NCBI GenBank assembly: GCA_023374045.1
Contig: CM041777.1
Coordinates: 480,105,594 to 480,169,593, forward strand
DNA from: Limonium bicolor
Taxonomy: Eukaryota > Streptophyta > Magnoliopsida > Caryophyllales > Plumbaginaceae
Length of the DNA stretch: 64,000 nt
Direction: 5' to 3'
The notes under the pieces were generated by a model that did no database searches, was not told the origin of the DNA, and worked only from the letters and a program-made list of their open reading frames with translations. A program made the translations under genes and the position numbers. Each line of letters starts with the position of its first letter. Position 1 is the first letter of the stretch. Below, one piece after another: positions 9,686 to 21,854 of the stretch.

Positions 9686-12600
9686 CTAAACATCAAAACA
9701 AATAGTTCATCCTCAATCAGTAGCAGTAAAACTCCAGCATTCAGGATCTAGCAAAAAATAACAAAGAACGATATTTTTACAAAAATGGAGCAAGACACCT
9801 TAAGTTAACAAGTTGTTCAATCAAACAAATGGATAAATCGGGCGGAGAAAGATCATTATAGTATTCGAAAAAGAACTTGCCTTATCTGATAAAAAATCAA
9901 ATGAGCGGAATGCCCCAGATACTTGGGCCTGCTCAGACGAAGAGTCAGCTAAACCACTTGGCATAGCATCACCTTCCCCATGTCTCCAAAGAGTCTCCCT
10001 TGCAGCAATTCCCTGTTCAGGTCTTGGATTAGTATCCCTGAAACCAATCATCAGATCCGTATCCCTAGGCTGTTCAAGAGTATTTAATCTTGAAAAATTC
10101 TCAAGAGTGCCAATGTGATACGACTCATTCAAGTTATATCTTGCGTTAGATGTTTGCTGAAAACCGGCTAAACTCAATGAGCTGTTATGAGAAACCGTTT
10201 CTTGCCTGGACTCTTGCCTTGAGCCCAGCTGTTGTACTCTATCCTGGCCACTCCCAACATCAAAAGTCTGATCATTATTCCATAAACAAAATGCAGAGGA
10301 GCTCTCAGCCATGGTATCAGCCTGAACTGAAGTCAAAACACCAGTACTAATGCCACTCACTCCACTGGCGAAGTCAAAGATCACCCTATCTGCCTCACTG
10401 TTATCCTGTCGCCCAACTTCAGTGAGATCAGCAGTACTAGTCCTGCCAGAAGCCATATCATTCACCGTGCTTCTATCATGCATCATATTGCTGCTATCTC
10501 CCTGCTCCCTTGAGGGCCATGTGACCAAGAAGCAGAGATCTTCTCTAGACCCTCATTATCCACTACATTTCCGACCAAACTGCCACCACCAAATTGAACA
10601 TGCCCGTGGAGTGGACAAGTTCATTAGATTTGGTCTCATTTTCATCTGTATTATTAGCTGCACTACTTACAGTTTTACAAGTTTCCTCAAAGCCTATTCT
10701 TGAAGGGAAAGATCTGGTTACACAAAAATCATCACTCCTTGCACACGGCAACCCATCACTACATACTTTGTCAGCCGTGAGTCTGCTAGCTCTATCATTA
10801 TCTTCACGGGGAAAAAGGAACATACCTGAACTGACTTTTTCATCAGCTTGATCATTGCTGAAATCAAATGCATTCTCAATCTTCTTAAAAAGGAAGGAGG
10901 CCTCCAAGTTTCCCTGATGGGCAGAGCTCTTTGAAGCCATATCTGCATAATCGTCAACATCACAACTCTGCTGGTTATCAGCAAGAGATGATGAACTCGG
11001 TGCAATAGTCTCACCAAGCATGGTTCAGGCCAACTTGTCACCTCTCTTTCCCGCAGGCTTATTTCATCAGTAGTGGCCTTTGTTAAATCTTCATCAATTA
11101 TAGAGCCGTGTGTCACTTCACCATTAACATTTTGCAGCTTCAAATCTTCATCATCACCAAGCTTCAGAATATGAGTATCCAAAGGCCTTTCCTCACCATT
11201 AATGGCAGGAAAGGTATTGTTCTTGTTCTTGTCCTCGTCCAGTTCAGACATGGACATTGAATGCTTCAGCTCAATGCAATTATTCTCTTTAGTTAGGGAT
11301 ACTTCATGGTCTTCTTTCAATGAACTGGCAGATGTATCCTCCTTCGAAATCAAATTAGCATCATTTATCCCTGTAGTACCCCCCAAAAGAGTAGTACTAA
11401 CACTAGATTTGATCTCAACAGTGGGATCATGTACACCATCATCCTCAGTTACAAGAGGCGAATTCTCTGCTACAAAGATTAAATTTGAATCTGCTGCTGC
11501 ACCATCATCATCATCAGCTGCTGCAGGTGCCGGATTCACAGCTACAAAGACAAAATTAGAATCTGCTGCTGCACTATGAGCAACTTCATCCACATTTCCC
11601 AGTTCATTTTTTACTCCTACGGACATTTTCCTATCTAGATTAGTAGACTGATCAGCATTAGATCCTTCCACTTCAAAATCACTGGCACCTAGTTTTTTAT
11701 CAAAAGCTAACTTGGAGGGTTCACTGTCAACAATATCAGAGTTACCTTCCATAATAGAAACAGCAAGGTTGATCTCACCAGAAACAGGAATGGAATGATG
11801 TTCAGTGCCGCCTGCAGTACCAGGCTTGGTCACTGCAATATGATCACTGTCGACAATATCAGCATGACCTTCCACACTAGAAACAGCATGCTTTGACTTG
11901 ACAGAAAAAGGAATGGAATGATGTTCGTTGAGGCTTTCAGTACCAGGCTTGGTTACTACCATGGGATCACTGTCCGCAATATCAACATGACAATCCATAT
12001 TAGAAACAGCGTTCTTTATGCCACCACATATAGTTATGGAATGAGGTTCATTGTGGCCTTCAGTATGAGGTGGCTTGGTCACTGCAGTACGATCACTATG
12101 ACCAACATCAACAGCCACTTCACCTCTGACCCAGTTGGATGAATCTCGCGGAGAGGAACTGGAGAGCCTTCCTTTTCTGTAGCTGTACCTTCTCCTGACT
12201 CGCTGATACCCTTCAAATAATTCTTCACATGAATTCCAACATGAGCAAAGAACACATTTCTCTCATAAAATGTCTTGCTACAAAACTGGCAGTCATATGG
12301 TCCGGCTTTCAGCATCTCAAAATCATCCACAGGCATTCCAGCTTTCCGTCGCTTCCTCTTATGACACGACAGTAGATGCTTCAACAAGTCATTCTTCTCA
12401 TAGTAAGGTGTCGAGCATCGATGGCACTTATAAACACCAGTCTGTTTTGACGAACCAGCTTGTTTTGCTGCACTGGCATCACTCACCAGCACGATCTGCT
12501 TCTCATGCTCATTACTAGCTGGCAGAGTAGTGGCAGAGGGTAAGCCATAGTTGACTTTGACAGGAGCGGCTTCAACCTTCTAAATTCACAAGAGCGCCAT

Positions 12601-14299
12601 AGATGAGAAAGAGAGAAAAAGAAAAGGACTCAAGATTGTGAAGTACGGAGAGAATTTTACAGGGGCCTCTTTATTCTCGATGGCAGAAGCCTGGTTGCAG
12701 TTATCTGAAGTGGATGTTTCCTCAGCGGGACCACGTAAGGAGCGCAAATATGAAGAAACCTCTTTGCATGACATAAAGTATCTTCCATTAGGGCTGCATG
12801 AAACGAACACTAGAGTAAGTAAGCAACGATGCAGCCGTGAACAGTGATGGGAGTCAACATATGTTATGCAGAGTGTCATGCCATAAAGACATGTTAAGAA
12901 AAAAAATTATGTCCCTGCATCAAGATCCAGACTTTAGACTTATTCCTCTAGAGAGTACGATAAATTCCTCTATTCCGTACTAATTTTTCTTATTGCACCA
13001 CAGCGCATATGAGTAAATCTGTCAAATAATTTAAAATGATCCTTTCTTCAATTGACAAAAAAGGCAGCATATTGATACCGCTAAATAGCTACATACTAAT
13101 AATAATCCAAATAAATCGCTTTTTCCTTATAAGTAAGATGTTGGTGTATAAGACTGACATAATCTCCCAGAGTCATCTCATCTCATAAAGAACCAAAGAT
13201 TGCAACAGCTTCATCAGAGGAAAATGCAGCGCTCCTCCCACCCTTTGCGTCTCACTCGAGTGTGAGAAGTCAGCCACACAGTCTCACAGGCATGATGACA
13301 AACCAGAAGCAGAATAAACGGTGGGAGAGACGAGGATACTAGATGAAAGGAACACTGAGTTAAAAACATCATCAGTGACGCAACCTAAGACCAACGGAGA
13401 GGAGAGACAGGGAGAGAACGAGAGATCCGAACCTTACGTATCTTCGGGAGAACAACCATGCTTGACCCAGCTTCTTTTTCATCCCAATCAAGATTTTCCA
13501 GCCAGTAGGCAGAGCATCACCAAACTCATCGGCATCGACAATCCTTCTCCTCTTTCTGCGACTACCCCATTGTCCGGGTAAACGGCTCATGAACCCCAAG
13601 TTCTTCATCAGCCTTCAAGCCTTCCGTCCGCTTTCTAATCTCATCCCCAAACGGGTCCTCCAAGGCAGACAGCCGTGTCAAGTCAATCGCAACCCCATTC
13701 TTATTTACTAGCACCTTCTCCCTCTCCCGCGCACTTTCATCGTACACGACGAGCGTTTTGTTCTTGTTCTCACCACCAGCAACGACATCGCCGCCGTCCA
13801 GCTTCACGGTCTTAGGTTTTCTTCCTCTCTTCCTCTTCCTCTCGCCAGCACCATACCCATCATCACCCAGAGCAGAGGCGTCGTCCGGAAAATCATCTCT
13901 GTATTCAAATGGATCAACAGGGAGAAGTTGGTCATCGTTGGTGGACGGATCGAAGAGCCGCTTGAAGAAGGAGACAACCCTTAAGTTCTCAGCCCGCTCA
14001 GGATCGTCGGACGGAACAGATGAAGGGCGGGCCACTTTGGCGGCGGAAAGGTCGGGTTTACGAGGGGCAAGGCGGAGGCGGGAGTAGGTCTGCTTGCGGC
14101 TTCCAGCGGACTCGTTGAAGACGGCTCGGTCGATTTTTGGGATGACGATGTCGTCAGTTCGGTGGAGGTCGAAGGAGAAGGAAGAACATTGAGAGAGAGC
14201 ATTGAGTTCCGACTGCGTGAGGAAGCGAAGATCGATTTCCGGGATGGACTCCACGGAGAGCCGATCGGAAGGCGGGTCGACGGAGATTGTGGCCATCAC
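9311..14299 (-). CDS. MBD8-like methyl-CpG-binding-domain / C2H2 zinc-finger protein
   Basis: Nuclear chromatin protein of the plant MBD8 type. I infer four coding exons: 14299-13433, 12793-12661, 12579-9881 and 9685-9311. Exon 1 starts at the ATG pair at 14294-14299 and carries the conserved N-terminal block (ESIPEIDLR, FNESAGSRKQT, SRLRLAPR), an AT-hook-like RGRKP at residues 158-162 and the first half of the MBD (LPTGWK, LFSRRY). Exon 2 completes the MBD (SPNGRYF, SCKEVSSYL). Exon 3 has two C2H2 fingers, then a long acidic Ser/Asp-rich region with tandem repeats. Exon 4 ends with a CVWC...CPAC zinc-ribbon-like tail typical of the family. Phases at exon 1/2 (phase 2) and 2/3 (phase 0) agree. 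The frame is broken by apparent single-base shifts near 13594-13597, 12117, 11022, 10590 and 10520. They are either assembly indels or true decay, so functionality is uncertain. At about 1,350 codons it is much longer than Arabidopsis MBD8, which in one ecotype affects flowering time. Confidence 0.85.
9686..9880 (-). other. GC-AG intron of the MBD8-like gene
   Basis: The donor reads AAG then GCAAGT, the classical non-canonical GC donor. The acceptor is TTTAG. It separates FLSDK from VDNDNDVVF. There is no GT donor nearby that preserves the frame. About 1% of plant introns use GC donors. Confidence 0.65.
11741..12112 (-). repeat. Three 41-42-residue tandem repeats in the MBD8-like protein
   Basis: Coding repeats at 12112-11987, 11986-11864 and 11863-11741 share the pattern VD(I/V)xDSDxxxVTKPGT...HHSIP...AVSxxEGH. 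A partial fourth copy (SDIVDSE) follows. They differ by many substitutions and few indels, so they are old coding duplications rather than assembly artefacts. A second duplication of about 22 residues around AAADSN(F/L) lies near 11460-11575. Confidence 0.8.
12229..12426 (-). other. Two C2H2 zinc fingers in the MBD8-like protein
   Basis: Finger 1 (12426-12361) has C-x2-C-x12-H-x4-H within YKCHRCSTPYYEKNDLLKH. It is followed by a basic stretch, KRKRRK. Finger 2 (12291-12229) has C-x2-C-x12-H-x3-H within YDCQFCSKTFYERN. This pair downstream of the MBD is a feature of the MBD8 class. Confidence 0.85.
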
Positions 14300-14584
14300 C
14301 GAGACGGGAGAACTGCGGTAGGGTTGGGAGGGAAGGAGAGATAGGGAGAGGGAAAATGCTGTGGATGGGAGTTTGGAGAAGATCAGTTAGTTTTTGGGCT
14401 TTTGATTTAGCAATATTACGATTTAATGATACAGCTATTACTTGCAGGCCCAAACTAGAATTTAATTAGCAGGGCCTATCATCGGAGGTCCATGTTTTAT
14501 TTGTACATTTGTCTGCTGACTGCATCTGAACCCGATACATCGCCTTTGCATTGCTGTGTTTGTTTTTGTAGAGGCGATGATCTG
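14300..14584. other. 5' flank of the MBD8-like gene
   Basis: Upstream side of the minus-strand gene. The first 50-100 bases are probably 5' untranslated region. I see no clear TATA box. The rest is unique sequence with no recognised feature. Confidence 0.4.
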
Positions 14585-15108
14585 GGCGGCGGGCCGGGTT
14601 CAGACAAGGTCAAGGGGATTTTTAGGTATGTTGGAACTGTTCATGGAGATCAAGTCTGATTTTTATATCTTTGGGCTGAGCTGGGCTATGCCCGTTTTTC
14701 AGCTCTGTCGGTGCCCGGTCTGCCCGGTCCGGTTATTAATTTATTTATTTTCTTAAAATTAAAATTTTTAAAAATATATATATATATATTTAGTTTCAAA
14801 ATTGTTAATATATATATTTGAGTAAAATTTTAGATCATATGTATATTAAATATATTTTGATATATGTATTATATAAAAATAATATATTATATATTATTTT
14901 ATATATATATTTAAAAATAATAAATAATATTGAAAATCGGGTCGAACGGGCTCGGCCCGCGGCCTTAAAAATTTGCTGTTGTCCAGCTCAGTTTTTTATT
15001 AGGGCTCGTTTTTTTGTCCAAGCCCGCTCGGACAGCCCGTTGGATTCTGGCCTATTGGGCTTTTTTCCGGGTCAGGTCACCGGGCCAGACAAGTTTTGAG
15101 CAGCTCTA
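14585..15108. mobile_element. Possible hAT-like MITE, CGGGCC-rich
   Basis: The stretch is rich in GGGCC/CCCGG words flanking an AT-rich core, and its right end inverts to TAGAGCTGCTCAAAAC, resembling hAT termini. I cannot find a convincing matching left terminus or an 8-bp duplication, so the call is tentative. Confidence 0.35.
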
Positions 15109-15975
15109 GTTTTTTGGGAGTGAAATTTATGAAATTCCCAGATGTTACGTTTTCATTATGAGATATCACTGAGGTTTCATTTACAAGATAGGTTTTATTT
15201 CCATTACAAAATATTCTAAAGTTTTAATTTCATTATGAGGTATCCCTCGGTTCAAATTATGATTTATTATATTGTTAATATTTTCATATTACTCTCACAT
15301 CATATGCCCCCATACACCCTTAGGTATTTATGGTAAAATTTTAAAATAAAAGTAAAATATAGAAAAAATACACAAAAATAATTAAAGATCAAATAAAATC
15401 AAATTTTAACTTTTGGAAAATGAATATTATTAAATATACAAAAAAAGTTAAATAAAAGGAAATGACTAAATAATAAAGCAATAAATTATTTTAAAAAACA
15501 AACATAAATTGTTAAAGTGTTATGTAGCAATGACTTAAATCATAGAAAAGTATAACTATAATATGAAAAATATTAAAAGAAAATTTGCATATGGTACAGA
15601 AAAACTCATTATTTAAAATTAGAAAAATAAAGTATGAAGAAACATAAATGTAATCAATTACATTATGATGTTAATGTATTTGTTATAAATATCTTATGAT
15701 TTTAAGTCTCCACTAGAATAGTTTTAAATTATGTAACAATTTATGTTTTTTAAACAAAATAAATTTTTATTGTTTAACCATTTCTATTTATTTTAAAATT
15801 TTATGATTTAATTCTTTTTTATTTAATTATAGTCATTTTTTTAAATTGAATTCAAATTTTATATCATTATTTTTTAGTATTTTTTTATATTTTAAATCTT
15901 AAAACATTAACCATAACCCTTGAGGTTATTGTGAGACATATGTGTGAGAGTTAGGGCTGCCCATAGTAGGTAAAC
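15109..15975. other. AT-rich spacer
   Basis: Very AT-rich unique sequence with no gene or transposon I recognise. TAGGGCTGCCCA at about 15952 resembles a hAT terminus but has no visible partner. Confidence 0.5.
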
Positions 15976-16915
15976 TGTAACACCCTGGATTTTTCCCTCA
16001 AATGAAAGTACACGACGATACGAAACTAATGCTGAACTTCAAACGAGTCCTAAAACTGAAAAACAAGATATGTCCGGACTTGTGGCCAACCTTGGAAGTT
16101 CGGACACAAGTCGAAATAGAAATCATAGCTTGTCCGGACATATGTTCGGACGTCGAAGTTCGGACGGAAGTCGAACTCCAACCCCCCGACTCGTCCTCGC
16201 ACTCAGTCCGGACATGCATGTCCGGACAGAATCAAAATTGTGAAAATAAAATAGCTCTCGGGGCCTGTCCGAACTTGTATCTCCAGACGGACGTTCGGAC
16301 AGGTCCAACATTATGAAAATCCACTGAAAACAACTTAGAAACTGCACTTTTATATCACAACTCCAATGACAATTAAATGGACAATTCATATATAATTTGT
16401 AACCAAGTTTACCATCAAAATCGTAGCGGAAAATACTTTCAAATCCAGAGTGCTACCGCCACACTCAACCCATTGAGTGCTCAGGCTAAATATCCAACAA
16501 AACCATTAAAACAACTAAGTAAACATTGTAATTCCAAAACACACGGAAGCTCCAATGTTGCAAAACAACTATTGTATCTTAAACATAAAAATCCAAACAT
16601 TGCATTTCAACACACTGTAATTCCAATTATTGTCTCATAATCGATTCAATCTTCCTATTCTACGTGGTAGCGCGTTCCCAATCCCCCCAATCAGCAATCA
16701 GTACCTACGATCAGAAAACAATATACAAAACACAAAGGGATGGCGCAAATCAGGGAAACTAAGTAAATTCCATCTCATTATGTAAAATTCATTTTGAAAT
16801 TCCTTTTGCAATTGGGACAAAATATATAGAACCATAAACCAACAATCCGAGTTGTGAATTAACCACAAATTAATCCAACCAGGCACAAACGGACTGAAAT
16901 TCCAAACCACCTCAC
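15976..16915 (-). repeat. Fragment of a large Ty3/gypsy LTR
   Basis: The left boundary TGTAACACCC is the inverse of the GGGTGTTACA terminus shared by the other LTRs here, so this is the 3' end of an LTR on the minus strand. The other terminus is not found, and the fragment appears truncated near the Harbinger end. It contains an inverted-repeat array built on TCCGGAC and TTCGGAC at 16068-16310. Confidence 0.6.
16068..16310. repeat. TCCGGAC/TTCGGAC palindrome array
   Basis: Repeated TGTCCGGAC, AAGTTCGGAC and CATGTCCGGACA words, several of them palindromic. It is a further version of the GC-rich inverted-repeat arrays found in the other LTRs of this window. Confidence 0.7.
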
Positions 16916-17451
16916 CCTAAGTCCTTAACAACTTGTTTGGTTGAAGGTTTTATCTAAGCAATCTCACTTTAAGATTGGATTAAATGGATAAGACTTTATT
17001 TGGTAGACACTTAGCTATTCCTGGGAATAATAAAAATTGGGAATAAAGGAGTATTATTTAATCCCATCAAAATGTTGGTATTGAGATAACACCACTTATT
17101 TCTCCGTGTCTACTATTTTTTTATTCCAAAAATATCCCTATCTTTTTCTGAAAATCAATCCATATCCCTTTCTTTTCGGAACGAAATCCATGTGACGTGC
17201 CTGTTTTCCTTCATTCACTCCTCTAGGCTCTACTAAATCCCTCTATTTCGGTAACTATCTCTATCTATCTCATTATTTAAAAGCTAGTTACTCTGTCATC
17301 AATTTAGTCTCCACACAAACAAATCCACCAAGTACGAAAGCCTACTCTATACTTTTTTTTTTGAAAAGTGAAGCCTACTTTATACTTGTACTTTCGCTGG
17401 ATTTTAAATTACCAAAAGTACAACCTTCCCATCTAACTTTTTACTTTTGTA

Positions 17452-17688
17452 CTCCCTCTGTCCTAAATTGATCGTCCTGTTTGCTTTATGGCACGTTTTT
17501 CCACTTCAATATAAGCATATAAGATAAAATAATTTTATAAAACTACATTTTGTAACATATAGTTTATCATGTAAGGATTCATATGCAAAACTTAAATTTT
17601 CAAAATTAATTTATCTTATATGTTAAAAATTGAAGTCAAACGACATGTCCAAATAGTAAACAGGACAGTCAATTCAGGACGGAGGGAG
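17452..17688. mobile_element. Stowaway (Tc1/mariner) MITE
   Basis: The left end CTCCCTCTGTCC, preceded by TA, and the inverse of the right end, CTCCCTCCGTCC, extend into an inverted repeat of about 33 bp. This is the classical Stowaway terminus. Its size of 237 bp and lack of coding fit. The right TA is two bases away from the repeat end. Confidence 0.85.
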
Positions 17689-18730
17689 AATATCACTAGA
17701 GCGTACACACATCTTCGTAGCTGGATTCCAAGAAGAATAGTACGGTGGTCTTCAACTTGGTAATCACTAATCATCACCCAGACCCACCACACGCTAAAGG
17801 TAAGAAATGACTCGGCAAAACAACAAAAGTAGCTTTCTGGAAGAATAATACATGTATATATTATATATTGTTCGGTCTGCTAGCGAAGAAACTTCAACCA
17901 TGGAATAGAGAGATTTTTGCTTTTTTTATTGATTTATTTCCAGAATCTTGAACTAAAAACTCTATATATTTGCATACGTTTTTTTTTCTTTCTTTGTTAA
18001 TTTAGTTTCCCTATTCCATATATTTTTAAGAGAATCATGAACTAACAAAACCCCATATATATACCGACAATGACATACTCCTAACACTAGTATTTCTTTT
18101 CATTTTTGTCCACTAATTGCTAAGTCTACAAACTACAACCCTTCTCCCATCTATTTTTTTCATTGCCATTTTTAACTTCCTTTGTTTATTTATCCTAGCC
18201 ACGTTATTACCATGAAATTACACATTTCTACTACATTGCTTGTGAATTTTAAAAGAAATCTATTTTTTACACCTTCATTTATGTCTATGTTTGTGTGTGT
18301 ATATTATCGTAGAAGGAAAGGAATAATAAAGTCATTTCTATTTGTTGTTTTTGTTTAGCCAGTTGATATATATATTGATATTAATACCGTCATATATTCT
18401 TCATTTTGATGCTTTAATGGGTTGGTTTCTTACAACCATATTTATAAGTTAGTAGCACAATCTAATTAATTTATCATAATTTATCAATCCCTTAGAATAA
18501 CGACATATTTAATCAATTTAGATATAGCAGACACTATTCTAGTTGATTTTAAAACCTTATATCTCTAGGTTATAAAATCACTAACTATATAACATAAAAA
18601 TGTAGGATTAAATTAGGAAATTGTATTTTACGTTTTACCGTAAAGAAATTATTGTTTTTGAGGTCCACTATTATACTACTATTGTAAGTTATTTATGTTT
18701 TTGTTATGTCTTCATTGTATATTTTTTGTA
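17689..18730. other. AT-rich 5' region of the Harbinger element
   Basis: No coding similarity. It probably contains the 5' untranslated region and promoter of the transposase gene. The coding start is taken as the ATG at 18734, in the frame of DGVVNPRTK, but is uncertain. Confidence 0.4.
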
Positions 18731-19816
18731 GTTATGGATGGTGTTGTTAATCCCCGTACAAAAATTGTTCGAAGAAAAAAGATGATACAAAAAATCTTGA
18801 TGAATTGTTGTTGTGTTATGGCTCAATGGATATTTTATATGACTCTACATGTGCATCAGTGTACATTAAAATCTTATGAGTTAAACTTTTATGCAAACAG
18901 AGTCTATATAAATAGACTAGTTCATGGTGATGATCTAACATGCATAGAGCAATTAAGAATGAACAAATGGGCATTTTTTAAATTATGTGAGATGCTAGAG
19001 GGCATAAGTGGATTGAAGGCAACAAAAATATGCTTGTAGATGAACAAGTTGCCATGTTCTTGCACATATTGGCTCACCATGTCAAAAATAGAGTTATCGA
19101 GTACAACTTTAGAAGGTCTGGGGAACAATAAGTCGTCATTTTCATCGAGTTCTAAATGCAATCATTCTGTTGGAAAGCCACTTATTAAAGAAACCTGAAC
19201 CAATTCCTGAAGATTGTGTCGATGATCCATGGAAATACTTTAAGGTATGAAAGTAACTTTTTATGTAACTTGTTGGTAGTAATTATCTAAATAAGACATT
19301 TCAATAGTGTTTTGTAGCTGTAGAATTGCCTAGGTGCTTTGGATGGGACGCACATTAGCATTCGAGTCTCAACTCAAGATAAGCCTAGATATAGGACTCG
19401 TAAGAACGATATTGCGACCAATGTTCTAGGGGTATGTACTAGGGACATGGAATTCATATATGTTATCTGGTTGGGAGGTTCTGCTACTGATAGTAGAATC
19501 CTGCGGGATGCACTTTGTAGAAGAAATGGACTCAAAGTTCCGCGCGGTGAGAATTCTTTTGTATCTTCATATATTAAATATCAATATATGCATGAGTTTA
19601 AAAAGTTATAATAAAAGTAACATAATTATGTAGGTTGTTATTATCTCATGGATGGTGTTATCCAAACTCTGAGGGATTTCTTGCACCTTTTAGGAAACAA
19701 ACATATCATTTGAGGGATTGGAGAAGTCGTCAGCAACCCAGAAATGTGAAAGAATTCTTCAATTTTAAACATGCTTCAGCTCGAAATGTAATCGAGAGAT
19801 GCTTTGGATTGCTAAT
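18731..19816 (+). pseudogene. PIF/Harbinger transposase, 5' and catalytic part
   Basis: Nuclear DDE transposase of the PIF/Harbinger superfamily, which cuts and pastes the element at TTA targets. The three acidic catalytic positions are visible in their usual contexts: GALDGTHI (about 19335), GSATDSRIL (about 19480) and NVIERCFG (about 19788). Two GT-AG introns are clear, 19245-19323 (AAG|GTATGA ... CTGTAG) and 19547-19633 (GCG|GTGAGA ... TATGTAG). Each joins conserved protein. Frameshifts or stops occur after LKATK (19035), near 19128 and near 19650. The gene is cut at 19816 by element B within the segment after RCFGLL. It continues at 38721. Confidence 0.85.
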
Positions 19817-20458
19817 TGTAACGCCCCTATTTAACATATTTATAGCGGAAATAAAATACTAAAGGCGTAACAGACCATCGGGTTCCAAACACCCGACACC
19901 AACCTCACCAATTACAACCTAAAAGATTACAAAAGCCACGGTCTGAACCTCGAGAAAACTTAACAAAACATCACAGTAATAAAACACATTAACTCTCCAC
20001 AAAACCTAATCCCATCCCAATCACTCGTTCTCTTCGTGGCCACCTGTATAATACTTCGTACCTGCAAGATAAAACCAAGCAGCCCAGCCCGAGAGGGGTG
20101 GGTCAGTTCCCTGGAATGGAACTGGTACGATCCTCCAAACAAACTTATAATACAACTCTTTAATAAATAATAGCTTGAATACAATCACTTAAACCACACA
20201 GAAGAACAAGGCACTCCAAAAATCACCAAGTCAAGATAACAAATTGCGAATGAAATACACAACAGAAAGCTAAAGTTAGTCAGTCAGAAGAAATCACACC
20301 ATAAGTTAGAGAACATCCATTGTTTGTGTTAGATTCAGTTTCAGTTAGGAGTAGGAAGACTCGGGTAGTCACAAGGACTAGGAATGAATGAGAGAAACCA
20401 GGAACCAACAACTCAAGAGTGGAAAAGAATCAACTGGGAGAGATGGCCCCCCCGCCAA

Positions 20459-20551
20459 GTACGTCCTTTTAGGACAGGGGATATACAGCCCCTCACTGTT
20501 TACTATGTCCCTTTTGGGACAGGGGATATACAACCCCTCACTGTTACCATT
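20459..20551. repeat. Two-copy palindromic repeat in the element B LTR
   Basis: Two copies of about 46 bp, each containing GTCC(C/T)TTTT(A/G)GGAC followed by GGGGATATACA(G/A)CCCC. The right LTR has the equivalent at about 34902-34993. It resembles, in design but not in sequence, the palindrome arrays of the other LTRs. Confidence 0.75.
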
Positions 20552-21774
20552 GAAGATGCGCGCACATCAAAACAACAAGACCCAGATCATGGATGAAACG
20601 ATATCCAGAGTCAAAGAAGAATTACCAAGATTGTCCTTCTCCATATTCCCACTAGATCACTAACTACCCAGAGCAATACCAAAACACTCAGTCCTACAGA
20701 GTGCAGAAGCGTAAACCCTAAGCAGTTAATGTCAAATGGAACAACCAAATAGAAGGAACCAATACCCATGTAAGTTTCACATTCAAGGCTCTGTTAGTCA
20801 CACAAGCTGAGTTAGTCACACAACCATTTCCTTTCAGAAATCCATTTTGGCACAATTAGCGTTTGTCGAAAACATCCCTTAAGTCTTGTTAGCAAAGCAT
20901 AAGAGTGCGAGAAATCGTACCTGGTATGTGAAGAACAATGATTAACTCGAATGAGTGATCCCCCAACAGTAACCTATAATTAAGGTGATCCAAGTGTTGA
21001 TTAGTTAAAGGACTTATAAGTTAAACACCTTCTATTCTTACTGATTTATAGTTCCAGGTTTACCATTATTCTCTCACAAGGATTTGGGCTAGGTTTCGTT
21101 AATTAAATCTTTTGTTAGGTCCATTTCGTTTAATCTGGAACGATTTAGGATTTGACCCTGAGAGTGGCCCAAACTCTCTTTGAATTGTTTAAGTGGGCTT
21201 TTGGAGTTCATAGACTTGGGCTCAGTAGGTTAGCCCAAGACCGTGCTACGTTTACGTTGTGTAATTAAACTCTTAAGTTACCGTTGACTATTTTATTACA
21301 CACCGATTAAAATCCTAAAGTTTATATATATATTCTTCTTATTATATGAAACACCCCAAAATAATTAGACACACACGAAATCATTAATGCGTGAAGATTA
21401 CCCAAGAATAATGTGTCACATAACTCGGGACATGTGATAATACGTGAACAATTAAATTTAGTACGGGCATAAACATGTCTGAAAACGTGACAACATTACA
21501 TATTAATACGGTCACGTACCTATATATATACGTATATGAAAATACACATACACAACGTTACAATGTTACAACGTTGTGTATATAACTAATAACGCAACAT
21601 GATAATATAGTCGCGTTGGTATATATATATACTAAAACACGACAAATAAAAATAGTCGCGCATATATACATAGGTATAATCAATAACGTGACGAGGTAAA
21701 ATAGTTGTATACATGTATAAGTATGTAACAACGATTAAAATGAATATACACTTTTACACAAAAAAAATAGAGTA

Positions 21775-21854
21775 GATATGCTCTAGACGGGATTTGAACC
21801 CGGAACCCCTCGTTCCTTCCCGAACGCCTTAACCAGTTGAGCTATGCTCATATC
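21775..21854 (-). other. tRNA-like segment with A and B boxes
   Basis: On the minus strand an A-box-like TAGCTCAACTGG is followed at normal spacing by a B box, GGTTCAAATCC, within a good T arm. The outer stem is GATATG/CATATC. The D stem is weak, the acceptor does not fold canonically, and the hairpin in the anticodon position (CGTTC/GAACG) has a six-base loop. It is therefore a tRNA fossil or tRNA-derived (SINE-like) Pol III promoter rather than a working tRNA gene. Confidence 0.5.

Noticed and set aside
13562..14299. Exon 1 frameshift of the MBD8-like gene as programmed frameshifting
   Set aside because: It lies in a GGGG run in a noisy region with several other single-base shifts. No slippery site or downstream structure is needed to explain it.
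14585..15108. Complete hAT MITE with target duplication
   Set aside because: Only one terminus-like end is visible and no 8-bp duplication was found, so it is kept only as a tentative feature.
21775..21854. Functional tRNA gene
   Set aside because: The acceptor and D stems do not pair properly and the anticodon loop has six bases.
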